The notes under the pieces are model-generated. The model was not told the DNA's origin, did not search any database, and was given only the letters and a program-made list of their open reading frames with translations. A DNA stretch of 64,000 nucleotides, from the NCBI GenBank assembly GCA_025361565.1, contig JANYKN010000140.1:62001-126000 (forward strand), written 5' to 3'. Numbering within the stretch: position 1 is the first letter of the stretch; every line of letters begins with the position of its first letter. The DNA is from Bacteroidota bacterium (GTDB taxonomy: Bacteria; Bacteroidota; Bacteroidia; Bacteroidales; NBLH01). Position numbers and translations under genes: made by a program. Positions 1 through 9,587 of the stretch are shown here, in pieces.

Positions 1-93
1 TTTTTGGCTCTTATCCAAGCACAAAAACTTACGCAAAAAGAAAAAGTAAAGCAATATCACCCCAAAATTCAATTTAGATTATTAAAGAATTAG
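1..93 (+). CDS. Possible C-terminal tail of an upstream gene (partial)
   Basis: Frame 1 is open from the window edge to a TAG at 91-93. The 30 residues are basic and rich in Gln and Lys, with the motif KEKVKQYHPKIQ near the end. It could be the end of a real gene or a chance open frame, because the stretch is too short to identify a family. The remaining bases up to the next gene carry no other clear coding signal. Confidence 0.25.
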   Translation, partial: FLALIQAQKLTQKEKVKQYHPKIQFRLLKN

Positions 94-436
94 TTAATCA
101 TCCAAACGGTTTGTTTTTATGTCAAACAGGTTAGAAAAAAAACACTGCCATCCGGCCTCCACCAAACATCGGTTCCCAGCCAATTTTATTTTTTTGAACA
201 TTTGGAAGATAACAAATCAGTCCATTAAAAAGCATTCGAGTTTCTTTTTCCGGAGCTGAATATCAGCTTTTCGTAAATACCGATAAAAGCATTAAAATCA
301 TTTGGATAAACCAATAGATAAATATAATTTTAAGCAAGATATAACGGTTTAAATTTTGCAGAATGCTATTTCAATTCATAGAAATGTTTATATTTGATTT
401 AAGTAGTACCTAATCAGAAAGATACAGATATAGTGT
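94..436. other. Intergenic region before the seven-PAS kinase
   Basis: This AT-rich stretch has no convincing complete gene. A short minus-strand frame (131-235) reads like a protein scrap (WEPMFGGGRM) but has no start context. The last 50 bases hold the likely promoter of the following kinase. Confidence 0.4.
389..396 (+). promoter_or_regulatory. Candidate -7 box for the seven-PAS kinase
   Basis: TATATTTG matches the Bacteroidota -7 consensus TAnnTTTG exactly and lies about 40 nt before the ATG at 437. No well-spaced TTG -33 element is visible, so this rests on the -7 box alone. Confidence 0.4.
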
Positions 437-3400
437 ATGAAAGAAATTGATAAATCCAAAGAAGAACTTTTACTTGAGCTGAGTGAAGCAAAAAAAGAAA
501 TTGAAAGACTGAAAGTAATTCACCAAAAAAAAATTGTTGAACACAAAGAAGTTGAAGCAGATTTATCTTCTTACAAAGAACAATTTGAACTTATCATGCT
601 TTCCGCCAATTTTGCATGGTGGGAAATGGATATTTTAACTGGCAATGTAAAATTCAGCAACCGCAAAGCTGAAATACTCGGATATTCACCTGATAAATTT
701 CATCACTACAAAGATTTTATGGATTTGGTCCACCCCGACGACCATGATAAAACCATGCAGGAAATGCGTGATCATATTTCAGGAAAGGCTGAAAATTATG
801 ATGTTTACTACAGGATTAGAACAAATTCAGGAGCCTATAAAAGTTTCCACGATATAGGTAAAGTCACTCGCAGGGATTCAACCGGCAAACCTTTAATAGT
901 TACCGGAATTGTAATTGATATTATCGATAAAATTAAGCTTGATGAAGTTCAGCAGGAAAACGAGCTTTTATTTAAGCTCATGTTTCAAGAACATAAATCT
1001 ATTATGTTATTAATGCACCCAAATACCGGAAAGATAATAGATGCAAACAAATCAGCAGTAAATTTTTACAAATATTCGATTGATCAGTTAAGAGAAATGA
1101 ATATTAATCAAATCAATACACTAAGTCATGAACAAATTGAAATAGAGAGAAAAAAAGCAATTAAATCAGAACAAAATCTATTTGTCTTTCCACATCGGAT
1201 TTCCAATGGTGAAATAAGGCAGGTAGAAGTTCATTCAACATTGATTAAATACAAAAATCAACCGCTTCTTTTTTCAATAATTGATGATATTACGGAACGT
1301 AAAAGTATTGAAGAAGAACTAAAAAAAAGCGAGGAAAACCTTAGAAAAGCAGAGGAAATAGGAAAATTTGGAAGCTGGCAACTCTATTTGGATCAAAAGT
1401 TAATGACCTCATCCAACGGTGCAAGCAAAATTTATGGCTTTGACAAAAACGAAAACCTGCTTGCCCAGGTACAGAGGATGGCCCTTCCACAATATAGGCC
1501 TATGCTGGATAAAGCATTAAACGAATTAATTACTTTTGGTGCACATTATGACCACGAATTTAAAATAAAAAGAGAATCTGACGGTAAAATTATAGATATT
1601 CATACCTTGGCCGAATTTAATGCATTTAATAACACGGTTTTTGGAACCATTCAGGACATAACAGATCGAAAACGAGTTGAAGAAGCACTGCTTGAAAGCG
1701 AAGAAAAATTTAGACTCATAATTGAAAACACAAGCAATGCAATTTTATTTACAGAACCTGATGGAGCTATTAATTTTGCAAATCCCGAAGCATGCAAAAT
1801 TTTTGGTTTTAGCCTTGGCGAATTTCAAAACCTCGGAAGAAATGGCATAGCAAATATAAACGACCCACGATTAGAACATGCACTTGAAGAAAGAAAACAT
1901 ACAGGCAAATTTAAAGGTGAACTTTCGTTTGTAAGAAAAGATGGCACTGTTTTTCCTGCTGAAATCACAACAAATATATTTATTGATTCAAAAGGAATAA
2001 AAAGAACAAGCATAATAATTAATGATATAACTGAAAGAAAGAAAGCTGAAGAAGCATTAAAAGAAAGTGAGGAAAAATATCGTTTTTTAGCTGAAAACAT
2101 TGCTGATGTAATTTGGATATTAAATATTAATCTTGGAAAATTTACTTTCATTAGTCCGTCAGTCAAACAATTGCGCGGATTCACAGTTGAAGAAGCTTTG
2201 GCGCAAGATATAAACGAATCATTATCACCAGAATCAGCTCAAAAAGTTTTAAATGATATCCCAATCCGTTTTAGTGATTTTCAAAATGGCAATCAAAAAA
2301 TTCATGTTGACGAGCTTCAACAAACTTGTAAAGATGGGAGTTATAAATGGATTGAGACAGTAACCAAGTATCAGTATACAAAAGACGGTACCATTGAAGT
2401 CTTTGGGGTTTCGCGTGATATCTCGGAACGGAAAATAGCGGAAAAAGAGCTTAGCGAATTGTCTCTCCAAAACCAAACTTTGCTACAGACAGCGAGTGAC
2501 GGCATTCATGTATTGGATAATCAAGGAAACATAGTTGAAGTAAATGAAGCTTTTTGTAAAATGCTAGGTTATGCATCCGCAGAAATGAAGCAACTCAATG
2601 TTTCGGATTGGGATTTACAATGGCCTGGTAATGAATTGATTGAAAAAGTCAGAGATTTAATGTTGCATCCGGCAGTATTTGAAACTCGTCATCGAAGAAA
2701 AGATAACACAATCATTGATGTAGAAATCAATAGCACAGGAATTATGCTCAATGGTACTCATTATCTTTATGCAGCAGCCCGTGATATAACCGAACGTAAA
2801 CAAATAATTGAAGATATAAAGAAAAGTGAAATCAGATTTCGGACGATTTTAAACGTATCTCCCGCTCCAATGGCGTTAAATGATGAAAATCAAAAGATTA
2901 CGTTTCTGAATCTGGCTTTTATCCAAACTTTCGGATATACGTTAGAAGATATCCCTACGCTTGGACATTGGTGGCCAAAAGCTTATCCAGACCCGGAATA
3001 TCGAATAAAAGTTGCAGATGAATGGAACACTGAATCAGAAATATCAAAACAGACTGGAGTCAATTTCAGACCGATGGAAGTAATGATCAAATGCAAAAAT
3101 GGCGAAAATAAAACAGTACTGGTAAGCGGAACTTCGTTTTCAAACTCTTTTGAAGGGAACCACATTGTATCTTTTTTTGATATAACTGAACGCAAACAAG
3201 CTGAGCTAAAAATTCAGCAACAAAATATGGAATTGTTAAATTTAAATGAGGACAAAGATCGGTTTATATCCATACTTGGGCACGATTTAAAAAGTCCATT
3301 TAATTCAATTCTTGGTTTTTTGGGTTTATTAACAAAAAATATTCGCAAATATGATATTGATAAAATTGAAAAACAGATAAATATTATTAATAGCTCGGCA

Positions 3401-3937
3401 CAAAATACGTTTAATTTATTGGAAGACATTTTATTGTGGGCCAGATCGCAAGCAGGCAAACTTGCTTATGAACCACAAAAACTGAATTTTACAAACATCT
3501 GTAATGAAGCAATAGATACTTTGAATTTAACTATAAATAATAAAAACATTAACATCAATCATTTTCCATCGGGTGAAATAAATATTTTTGCGGACAAAAA
3601 CATGGTAAATACCATACTTAGAAATCTAATTTCAAATGGAATAAAATTCACTAAACCTAACGGCAATATTAGTGTTTATGCTGAGTTGAACCAGAAAAAT
3701 GCACTAATCACAGTTTCGGACAATGGAGTAGGCATTGAACCTGAAAAATTAATTCAATTATTTGATATCACACAAAAAATTACAACCGAAGGAACTGCAA
3801 ATGAAAAAGGAACTGGCTTAGGATTAGTTATTTGCAAAGAATTAATTGAAAAACATGGTGGAAAAATTTGGGTAGAAAGTGAATTAGGAAAAGGCAGTGA
3901 TTTTAAATTTACTTTGCCTTTATGTAATGATAAATAA
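437..3937 (+). CDS. Soluble multi-PAS sensor histidine kinase
   Basis: A 1166-residue kinase with no membrane segment, so it probably senses signals in the cytoplasm. After a short coiled coil (residues 1-45) come seven consecutive PAS/PAC units. Each ends in a PAC-type signature such as DITERK; these fall roughly at residues 165, 290, 410, 535, 665, 790 and 925. The first unit resembles the PAS_3 fold (HPDDHDK). The HisKA domain carries the phosphoacceptor His949 in [12 protein letters not shown]. The ATPase domain has an N box ([11 protein letters not shown]), G1 (SDNGVGI) and G2 ([12 protein letters not shown]). There is no receiver domain and no adjacent cognate regulator, so it is an orphan here. 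The start follows a TAnnTTTG box. The signal sensed cannot be read from the sequence. Confidence 0.93.
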   Translation: MKEIDKSKEELLLELSEAKKEIERLKVIHQKKIVEHKEVEADLSSYKEQFELIMLSANFAWWEMDILTGNVKFSNRKAEILGYSPDKFHHYKDFMDLVHPDDHDKTMQEMRDHISGKAENYDVYYRIRTNSGAYKSFHDIGKVTRRDSTGKPLIVTGIVIDIIDKIKLDEVQQENELLFKLMFQEHKSIMLLMHPNTGKIIDANKSAVNFYKYSIDQLREMNINQINTLSHEQIEIERKKAIKSEQNLFVFPHRISNGEIRQVEVHSTLIKYKNQPLLFSIIDDITERKSIEEELKKSEENLRKAEEIGKFGSWQLYLDQKLMTSSNGASKIYGFDKNENLLAQVQRMALPQYRPMLDKALNELITFGAHYDHEFKIKRESDGKIIDIHTLAEFNAFNNTVFGTIQDITDRKRVEEALLESEEKFRLIIENTSNAILFTEPDGAINFANPEACKIFGFSLGEFQNLGRNGIANINDPRLEHALEERKHTGKFKGELSFVRKDGTVFPAEITTNIFIDSKGIKRTSIIINDITERKKAEEALKESEEKYRFLAENIADVIWILNINLGKFTFISPSVKQLRGFTVEEALAQDINESLSPESAQKVLNDIPIRFSDFQNGNQKIHVDELQQTCKDGSYKWIETVTKYQYTKDGTIEVFGVSRDISERKIAEKELSELSLQNQTLLQTASDGIHVLDNQGNIVEVNEAFCKMLGYASAEMKQLNVSDWDLQWPGNELIEKVRDLMLHPAVFETRHRRKDNTIIDVEINSTGIMLNGTHYLYAAARDITERKQIIEDIKKSEIRFRTILNVSPAPMALNDENQKITFLNLAFIQTFGYTLEDIPTLGHWWPKAYPDPEYRIKVADEWNTESEISKQTGVNFRPMEVMIKCKNGENKTVLVSGTSFSNSFEGNHIVSFFDITERKQAELKIQQQNMELLNLNEDKDRFISILGHDLKSPFNSILGFLGLLTKNIRKYDIDKIEKQINIINSSAQNTFNLLEDILLWARSQAGKLAYEPQKLNFTNICNEAIDTLNLTINNKNININHFPSGEINIFADKNMVNTILRNLISNGIKFTKPNGNISVYAELNQKNALITVSDNGVGIEPEKLIQLFDITQKITTEGTANEKGTGLGLVICKELIEKHGGKIWVESELGKGSDFKFTLPLCNDK

Positions 3938-4302
3938 GTCCAAAATCATTAGAATTTGTTTTAAAAGCACATAATTCAGTTTTGCTTATTTTCTGAATTA
4001 GTTAATCTCTATTAATGTAGTTAATCTATAATTGTTTGCAATTCAAAGACTAAGGCTTCTTTGGTTTAAACCTATTAAGCAATTTTATATTTCTTCTTTA
4101 CAAAAACAGGAACTAATATTTCAATTATTCCATTAGTTAATTGATTTTGATTTATTTGATTTTTTCAAAAAGGTAAACAATAAACAAAATAATATCCTTT
4201 TAACCCTACTCATCAATAGTATCACAAAAGTTAATGCTTTTCCATAAATTCATATAATTTTGCCTGATAATGTTGGAAGCATAAATCGCAAGGAAATAAT
4301 TG
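3938..4302. other. Intergenic region between kinase and TPR regulator
   Basis: AT-rich, with no open frame that looks coding. It holds a small palindrome, AATTGTTTGCAATT, near 4030. The same 14-mer occurs again just after the LytTR regulator gene (near 51256), but with no T-run, so a terminator role is unproven. The 3' end carries the promoter of the next gene. Confidence 0.4.
4255..4262 (+). promoter_or_regulatory. Candidate -7 box for the TPR/PAS regulator
   Basis: TAATTTTG fits TAnnTTTG and lies about 40 nt upstream of the ATG at 4303. The expected upstream TTG is not clear. Confidence 0.4.
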
Positions 4303-7215
4303 ATGAATAAACATAAACTACTATTGGTTTTAGTCTTGTCGATTTTTATAGATGGATTTGCTAATGCACAGAGTGCAAAAGTAGATAGTCTTGAAAATCT
4401 TTTAAAAACCTATAAAACTGACGATACTATTAAAGTAAATTTACTGAATGAAATTGCTTATGTCGTTTTTGAACATGAAAGTAAGAAAACTATAAATTAC
4501 GCAACTCAATCCGGTGAATTATCGGACAAATTAAAGTTTTTAAAAGGAAAAGCCGAAAGTTTATGGTTAATTGGCATGTATTATCATAAAACTGATGAAT
4601 CGCTTGCTCTTGATTATTACCAAAAGTCAATGAAATTAGCAGAAACTGCAAAATATAAAACCGGAATTGCAAAATGCTGGAATGCTTATGGAGTGATTTA
4701 TAATGCGCAAAATAAAATAGCACAATCTATTGATTGCTATAATAAAGCAATAATTATTTCGGAGGAAATACACAATAAGTCAGAAACCGTTAAATATTTG
4801 CAAAATTTATCCATAACTCATTTTAAACAAGGCAATTATACAAAAGCAATCGAAACTGATAAAAAAGCAATCAAGCTTTCGGAAGAACTGAATGATAAAT
4901 ATTTATGCTCAGTAATCCTAAATAATTTAGGAGCGGTATATGAAAGAATGGGAAACAAGCCCGAAGCACTTGAGTGTTATCAGAAATCAATCACATTTAG
5001 GGAAAAACTGACCGATAAAATCATAATTATCGGTACCTTTTACACCATTAGCAAGCTATATTCATCGCAGTCAGATTATCAAAACGCACTTATTTACCTT
5101 CAAAAAGCATTAAAATTAGCTGAAGAAATTAAGGATAAACATGAGATTTCTTCCTGTTATGAGCGTATTGGAAATCTATTCATCTCCATGAACAATCCAC
5201 AAGCGCTTGAATATTTACAGAAAGCATTGAAAATACAGGAAGAGTTATCTGAAACTTCTTCAATATTAACGACTTCGAATAGAATAGGAGATTTCTATCT
5301 TAAACAAAAAAATGCCACCAAAGCGCTTGAATATTATCAGAAGTCGATGAAAATAGCTGAAGAAATTGGTAAAAAAGGCACAACATGCAGTATATTTTAT
5401 AAAATTGGCAAAATTTATTTACTCCAAAAAAAATATGGAGATGCAATGAGTTATACACTAAAAAGTTTAGAAATTGCAAATGATTTGAAAATGCTGAGCA
5501 ACCTCAAAGATATCCATTTTCAACTTTCTGAAATATACGCCGCAACCAGCGATTATAAAAACGCATACCAGCATCATAAAATTTATAAAGAATTAAACGA
5601 CAGCATTTTTAGCGAAAAAAACATAAAGAAAATCGCCGAACTTGAATTCACATTTAAATACGAAAAAGAAAAACAAGCAGCCGAGCTAGATCTTCAGAAA
5701 AAGGATGCAATTTATACTGCTGAAAAACAAAAGCAGAAGACGTTAATCTTTTCGTTAATTGGTGGTTTTGTTTTGATGTTTTTACTAGCGGTCTTTGTGT
5801 ATCGTTCCTACCGCATTAAGCGAAAAACCAATATTGTTCTCATTGAACAAAAACACGAAATAGAAGAATTAAATGCAGAATATCTGGCTGTAAACGAAGA
5901 ATTAAAACAATCGAATGAACAACTTTATTTTACAAAAAGCCTGGTTGAAAAGAGTGAAGAAAAATTAAAATTATTGATTAAAAATTCGAACGATATTTTT
6001 GTATTGGTAAATGATAAAGGAGAACAGTTTTTTATCAGTGATGTAGCTAAAAAACTTACCGGATATGATGTTGAAGAGCTATTAGGTGCTGTTGAAGATG
6101 TGATTTATCCAGAAGATATAGAAATTGTGCAGAAGCATTGGGATAGGGTGTTAGCAAACAAAAACACTACCGATATTATCCAATATAGGCATAGACACAA
6201 GGAAAAAGGTTATGTTTGGTTTGAAGCAGCAGCACAGAATTTTCTTGATCATCCAGCAATAAAAGCGATAGTAGCTAATATCCGTGATATTAATGAGCGC
6301 AAAAAAATTGAACAGGAACTGAAAGAATCCGAAAAAAAATTAAGCAAAATAATTGAGCAAATCAGCGATGCTTTGGTAATAATTGATATTGAAGGAAAAA
6401 TTATCATTTGGAATTCAGGCGCTGAAAAAATAACCGGATTGTCTGCAAATGAAACAATAAACAAAAAACTTGCTGATATTCAGTACCAATTGGCACCATT
6501 GCATCTCAAAAACAAAGGAGCAATTGAAAAAATAATAAATGGGATTGTTACTTTCGAAACACCTGATTTATTCAATCGCTTTATTGACGATGAAATTCTT
6601 TTATCAGATAACTCTGTTAGAAACATTCAGTGCATAAATTTTCCAATTGATTTAGGGACACATTATTTATTTGGTTCAGTCTATAGAGATATTACTGAAA
6701 AAATATATATCGAAAAACAATTGGAAGAATTCAATGATACCAAACAGAAATTACTTACCATTGAGCTAGATAAGATTAACCACGAACTTGAAACCAACCA
6801 AAAATCGATAACCGCTGCTACCTTAAAATTAATTCAGAACGCTGAACGTGATTCGCAAACTATTGATCGATTAATGGAAATTGAAAAAAATACGAATCCT
6901 ACAGGCAAACAAAAAATAAACACACTTGTTTCGGATTATAAGCGATTATCGTACAATTCGAACTGGGACGAATTTGAAATTTTATTTGAAAAAGTACACA
7001 GTTCTTTTTATGAAAAACTGAATGCTCAATTCCCAACACTTACAGCCAATGAGCGAAAAATTTGTGCTTTTTTAAAACTTAATATGAGCAGTAAAGACAT
7101 GGCGCAAATCACTTTTCAATCGGAAGATGCACTAAAAAAAGCACGTTTGAGGTTACGCCAAAAGCTCGAAATAGGAAGAGAAACTAATCTGGTTGCTTTT
7201 TTACAAAACATTTAA
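4303..7215 (+). CDS. TPR-membrane-PAS-HTH transcriptional regulator
   Basis: A 970-residue membrane regulator of the Bacteroidota TPR-TM-HTH type. It starts with a signal peptide (MNKHKLLLVLVLSIF...). About ten TPR units follow (residues 45-440, with repeated ALEYYQKS/ALEYLQKA motifs), so the TPR part is probably periplasmic. One membrane helix lies near residues 480-502, followed by a coiled coil. Two cytoplasmic PAS domains occupy about 550-670 and 675-800. The C-terminus (LTANERKICAFLKLNMSSKDMA) is a LuxR-like helix-turn-helix. There is no kinase domain, so it may transmit a periplasmic signal directly to DNA. The ATG at 4303 is preferred over the TTG at 4300 because AAGGA at 4290 is then well spaced. 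It lies directly upstream of the first copy of the repeated 38-bp box. Confidence 0.88.
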   Translation: MNKHKLLLVLVLSIFIDGFANAQSAKVDSLENLLKTYKTDDTIKVNLLNEIAYVVFEHESKKTINYATQSGELSDKLKFLKGKAESLWLIGMYYHKTDESLALDYYQKSMKLAETAKYKTGIAKCWNAYGVIYNAQNKIAQSIDCYNKAIIISEEIHNKSETVKYLQNLSITHFKQGNYTKAIETDKKAIKLSEELNDKYLCSVILNNLGAVYERMGNKPEALECYQKSITFREKLTDKIIIIGTFYTISKLYSSQSDYQNALIYLQKALKLAEEIKDKHEISSCYERIGNLFISMNNPQALEYLQKALKIQEELSETSSILTTSNRIGDFYLKQKNATKALEYYQKSMKIAEEIGKKGTTCSIFYKIGKIYLLQKKYGDAMSYTLKSLEIANDLKMLSNLKDIHFQLSEIYAATSDYKNAYQHHKIYKELNDSIFSEKNIKKIAELEFTFKYEKEKQAAELDLQKKDAIYTAEKQKQKTLIFSLIGGFVLMFLLAVFVYRSYRIKRKTNIVLIEQKHEIEELNAEYLAVNEELKQSNEQLYFTKSLVEKSEEKLKLLIKNSNDIFVLVNDKGEQFFISDVAKKLTGYDVEELLGAVEDVIYPEDIEIVQKHWDRVLANKNTTDIIQYRHRHKEKGYVWFEAAAQNFLDHPAIKAIVANIRDINERKKIEQELKESEKKLSKIIEQISDALVIIDIEGKIIIWNSGAEKITGLSANETINKKLADIQYQLAPLHLKNKGAIEKIINGIVTFETPDLFNRFIDDEILLSDNSVRNIQCINFPIDLGTHYLFGSVYRDITEKIYIEKQLEEFNDTKQKLLTIELDKINHELETNQKSITAATLKLIQNAERDSQTIDRLMEIEKNTNPTGKQKINTLVSDYKRLSYNSNWDEFEILFEKVHSSFYEKLNAQFPTLTANERKICAFLKLNMSSKDMAQITFQSEDALKKARLRLRQKLEIGRETNLVAFLQNI

Positions 7216-7294
7216 ACCGAATTGCCAAATTTGCACAGTTTCAATATCTCATAATTACAACCATCACATAAATAAGTACAGAAAACCGCATTCC

Positions 7295-7332
7295 GAAATT
7301 ATTTTCCAATTGTCCACTTTTTGTCTCACTGC
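7295..7332 (+). promoter_or_regulatory. Repeated 38-bp upstream box, copy 1
   Basis: The core CAATTGTCCACTTTTTG is followed by TCTCACTGC. It lies 115 nt before the start at 7448. Two further copies occur at 9427 and 11417, each upstream of an exported-protein gene. Copies 1 and 3 match at 36 of 38 positions by eye. A further word, ATATTTAAAATTGT, follows copies 1 and 2 only. Confidence 0.7.
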
Positions 7333-7447
7333 TTTTTTACTGCTTCGATTAAAAATATATTTAAAATTGTGATCTGGTTTTATTATGCACAAATGCAAAT
7401 GTTACCATAAAAAATTTCTAAATCTTTTTTTCACTAATATTTTAAAT

Positions 7448-9043
7448 ATGAAATCTGTAAAATTTTTATTTGTTTTTGCCTTTTTGGCAATTTCTGCATT
7501 AATTGCAAAATCCCAGGTGGTGAGCGATATAAATGAAACAACCTTTTTTAAGGCCAAATATAGAAAAGATAAAGTCTGGGATGTTAAGCGTTCACCTGCT
7601 TTCCCAATTGCCGGGCAAAACTGGACATTATCCGGATTAATGGCTGCTTATGATGCAAATGGAGGCACCATTGATTGGGGACAAGATAGGTATTTGATGC
7701 TTGTTGCAGAAGTTGACAACACCAACGGTGCCAATTCATTAGTTGATGATGTGAATAAAAGTGCGGTAAAATACAGCGTTTCTCTTCAATTGTTTGAGAG
7801 CAACGGTGCACTTGTGAAAGTCGTATCGAAATGGGGGAAAATAGCAGGCATTGGTGAAAAAGGTTTTATGTATGAAGAACAAGGATATTATGGAACTTTT
7901 TTCTCGGTTGCTGCTGTGCCTTCTTCAACTATAATCAGTTATAAGCCAACATTGGGTACTATAACAAAATTGTCGGAATTAGTGAATACTTCGGATTTAA
8001 CGAAAAGTTTGGAAGTTGCAACAGGTATTTCAGATGGTCCATTTTTTAGTACCAAATATAGAAAAGAAAATGTTTGGGATGTTCAACGCTCACCAGCTTA
8101 CCCTATTGCAGGTCAAGATTGGACCTTATCAGGCTTAAAAGGTGCATTGGACAACAGTGGAGCTTCTTTAGATTGGGGTCAAGACAGATATTTGATGCTT
8201 GTACCTGAAGTTGATAATGCCAACAGTGCAAATTCATTAATCGATGATATAAATAACAATGGTTCAAAACATAATGTTTCCCTCAAACTTTACGAAAGTA
8301 ATGGAACATTAGTAAAAGTTGTTTCAAAATGGGGAAAAATAGCTGGAATTGGTGAAAAAGGCTTTATGTATGAAGAAGAAGGAAGATTTGGTACATTTTT
8401 CTTCGTAGCAGTAGTAAATGCAACTACAGTAATCAAATATAAACCAACATTAGCAGCAGTAACCAAATTGTCGGAATTGATAAATGCCTCGGATTTAACA
8501 AAAAGTTTGAACGTAGAAAAAGCCTCAGAAGGTACAAAAAATATGGAAGTGGAAAAAGTGGTTTCGATATCTCCATTTTTTAAAGCCAAATATACAAAAA
8601 ATCAAGCTTGGGATGTTCAGCGCTCGCCAGCGAACCCAGTTGCAGGGCAAGATTGGACATTATCTGGCCTTAAATGTGCTTTAGATGCAAGTGGAGTGAA
8701 CATAGATTGGGGTACAGGCAGGTATTTGATGATTGTTGCATCAGCTGAAAATTCAAATAAGATTGCAAATACATTTGTATATGATATTTATAAAAACAAT
8801 GCAAGATTTAATCTTTCACTCAGACTCTATGAAAGCAATGGAACATTAGTAAAAGTTATATCAAAATGGGGTAATATAAAAGGAATGGGCGACAAAGGTT
8901 TTGTTTATGAAGTAGAAGGAAAGTATGGAACATTTTTCTCTACAACTGATGTAAATCCTTCTAGTACAATCACCTATAAACCACGTTTGGCCGATGTAAC
9001 CAAACAGACAGAATTAATCCAAAATAAGAAAGAAGGTAGGTAG
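7448..9043 (+). CDS. Exported protein with three copies of an unrecognised repeat (paralogue 1)
   Basis: A 531-residue protein. The chosen start is the ATG at 7448 (MKSVKFLFVFAFLAIS), which gives a clean signal peptide ending at KSQ and matches the start of its paralogue at 9588. The upstream in-frame ATG at 7385 would bury the signal peptide. The mature protein is three tandem repeats of about 165-175 residues. Each contains the same landmarks in order: FF-x-KY, VWDVQRSPA, GQDWTLSGLK, DWG-x-x-RYLM, KLYESNGTLVKV, SKWGKI, FGTFF and a YKP-containing end. The strict conservation suggests a folded beta-rich domain. I do not recognise the family. There is no T9SS sorting domain or lipobox, so it is probably periplasmic or released. 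Confidence 0.85.
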   Translation: MKSVKFLFVFAFLAISALIAKSQVVSDINETTFFKAKYRKDKVWDVKRSPAFPIAGQNWTLSGLMAAYDANGGTIDWGQDRYLMLVAEVDNTNGANSLVDDVNKSAVKYSVSLQLFESNGALVKVVSKWGKIAGIGEKGFMYEEQGYYGTFFSVAAVPSSTIISYKPTLGTITKLSELVNTSDLTKSLEVATGISDGPFFSTKYRKENVWDVQRSPAYPIAGQDWTLSGLKGALDNSGASLDWGQDRYLMLVPEVDNANSANSLIDDINNNGSKHNVSLKLYESNGTLVKVVSKWGKIAGIGEKGFMYEEEGRFGTFFFVAVVNATTVIKYKPTLAAVTKLSELINASDLTKSLNVEKASEGTKNMEVEKVVSISPFFKAKYTKNQAWDVQRSPANPVAGQDWTLSGLKCALDASGVNIDWGTGRYLMIVASAENSNKIANTFVYDIYKNNARFNLSLRLYESNGTLVKVISKWGNIKGMGDKGFVYEVEGKYGTFFSTTDVNPSSTITYKPRLADVTKQTELIQNKKEGR

Positions 9044-9254
9044 TTTCGCAAACATACCAGCAAATTAAACAATGCATTATTGAATTTTAATATAACTTAT
9101 GTAAAATGCAAAAAACCGGGCATAATACATGAAAATCAGAAGCTCAATAATGTTTGGAGGAAAGCACAAGTAGGAGAATGAAACTGGCTAATCTTATATT
9201 TTTTCAATTAATGTAAGCACAGATTTGAAATCCATTGCCAAAAGTGTTTAAATA

Positions 9255-9326
9255 TGAATAACCGTGGGTGATTGCTTGATAAACCTAAGCATAACCCATG
9301 GTTATTCAAATAACTCAATTTTTTTT
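9255..9326 (+). terminator. Long-stem hairpin with T-run
   Basis: TGAATAACCGTGGGT (9255-9269) pairs with ACCCATGGTTATTCA (9294-9308), with one G-U position. An inner GCTT/AAGC stem lies inside. A run of eight T follows at 9319-9326, about 10 nt downstream. It is 210 nt after the stop of the preceding gene, so it may end that transcript or a separate small RNA. Confidence 0.55.
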
Positions 9327-9426
9327 CATAGCTATCACTAGATTTATGGGCAAAATTTTGATTATCTGTTTAATCTCAATTAAAATAATTAATCATCTTA
9401 TTATCTGAAAGTTAAAACTACCCAAC

Positions 9427-9464
9427 AGAATTATTTTCGAATTGTCCACTTTTTGTCTCATTGC
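9427..9464 (+). promoter_or_regulatory. Repeated 38-bp upstream box, copy 2
   Basis: Contains GAATTGTCCACTTTTTG then TCTCATTGC, 123 nt before the ATG at 9588. It differs from copy 1 at about four positions. A candidate promoter lies between box and gene: TTG at 9499-9501, then 19-21 nt, then TATAATTTTA. Confidence 0.7.
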
Positions 9465-9498
9465 ATTTTCACAATTTCAACATAAAATATATTTAAAA

Positions 9499-9530
9499 TT
9501 GTACACATGGTTTTAGGTTGTATAATTTTA
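9499..9530 (+). promoter_or_regulatory. Candidate promoter of paralogue 2
   Basis: TTG (9499-9501) and TAATTTTA (9523-9530, one mismatch to TAnnTTTG) are separated by 21 nt. The spacing suits a Bacteroidota housekeeping promoter and would leave a leader of about 55 nt. Confidence 0.4.
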
Positions 9531-9587
9531 AAATCCACGATATAATTGAGTTCTTTTTATCCGATTGTTTAACTAATAAATTTTAAT

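Larger units (their letters stand above)
9044..9587. other. Intergenic region between the two triple-repeat genes
   Basis: No coding frame is supported. The stretch contains, in order, the strong hairpin at 9255-9308, the second 38-bp box (9427-9464) and a promoter-like pair near 9499-9530. The sequence between the stop and the hairpin could be a long 3' untranslated region or a small RNA. Confidence 0.5.

Noticed and set aside
131-235. Short minus-strand frame with the protein-like ending WEPMFGGGRM
   Set aside because: 34 codons, no start signal, no upstream continuation without a stop; too little to call even a pseudogene.
7385-7447. N-terminal extension of triple-repeat paralogue 1
   Set aside because: The paralogue starts at the equivalent of 7448 and the extension would mask the signal peptide.
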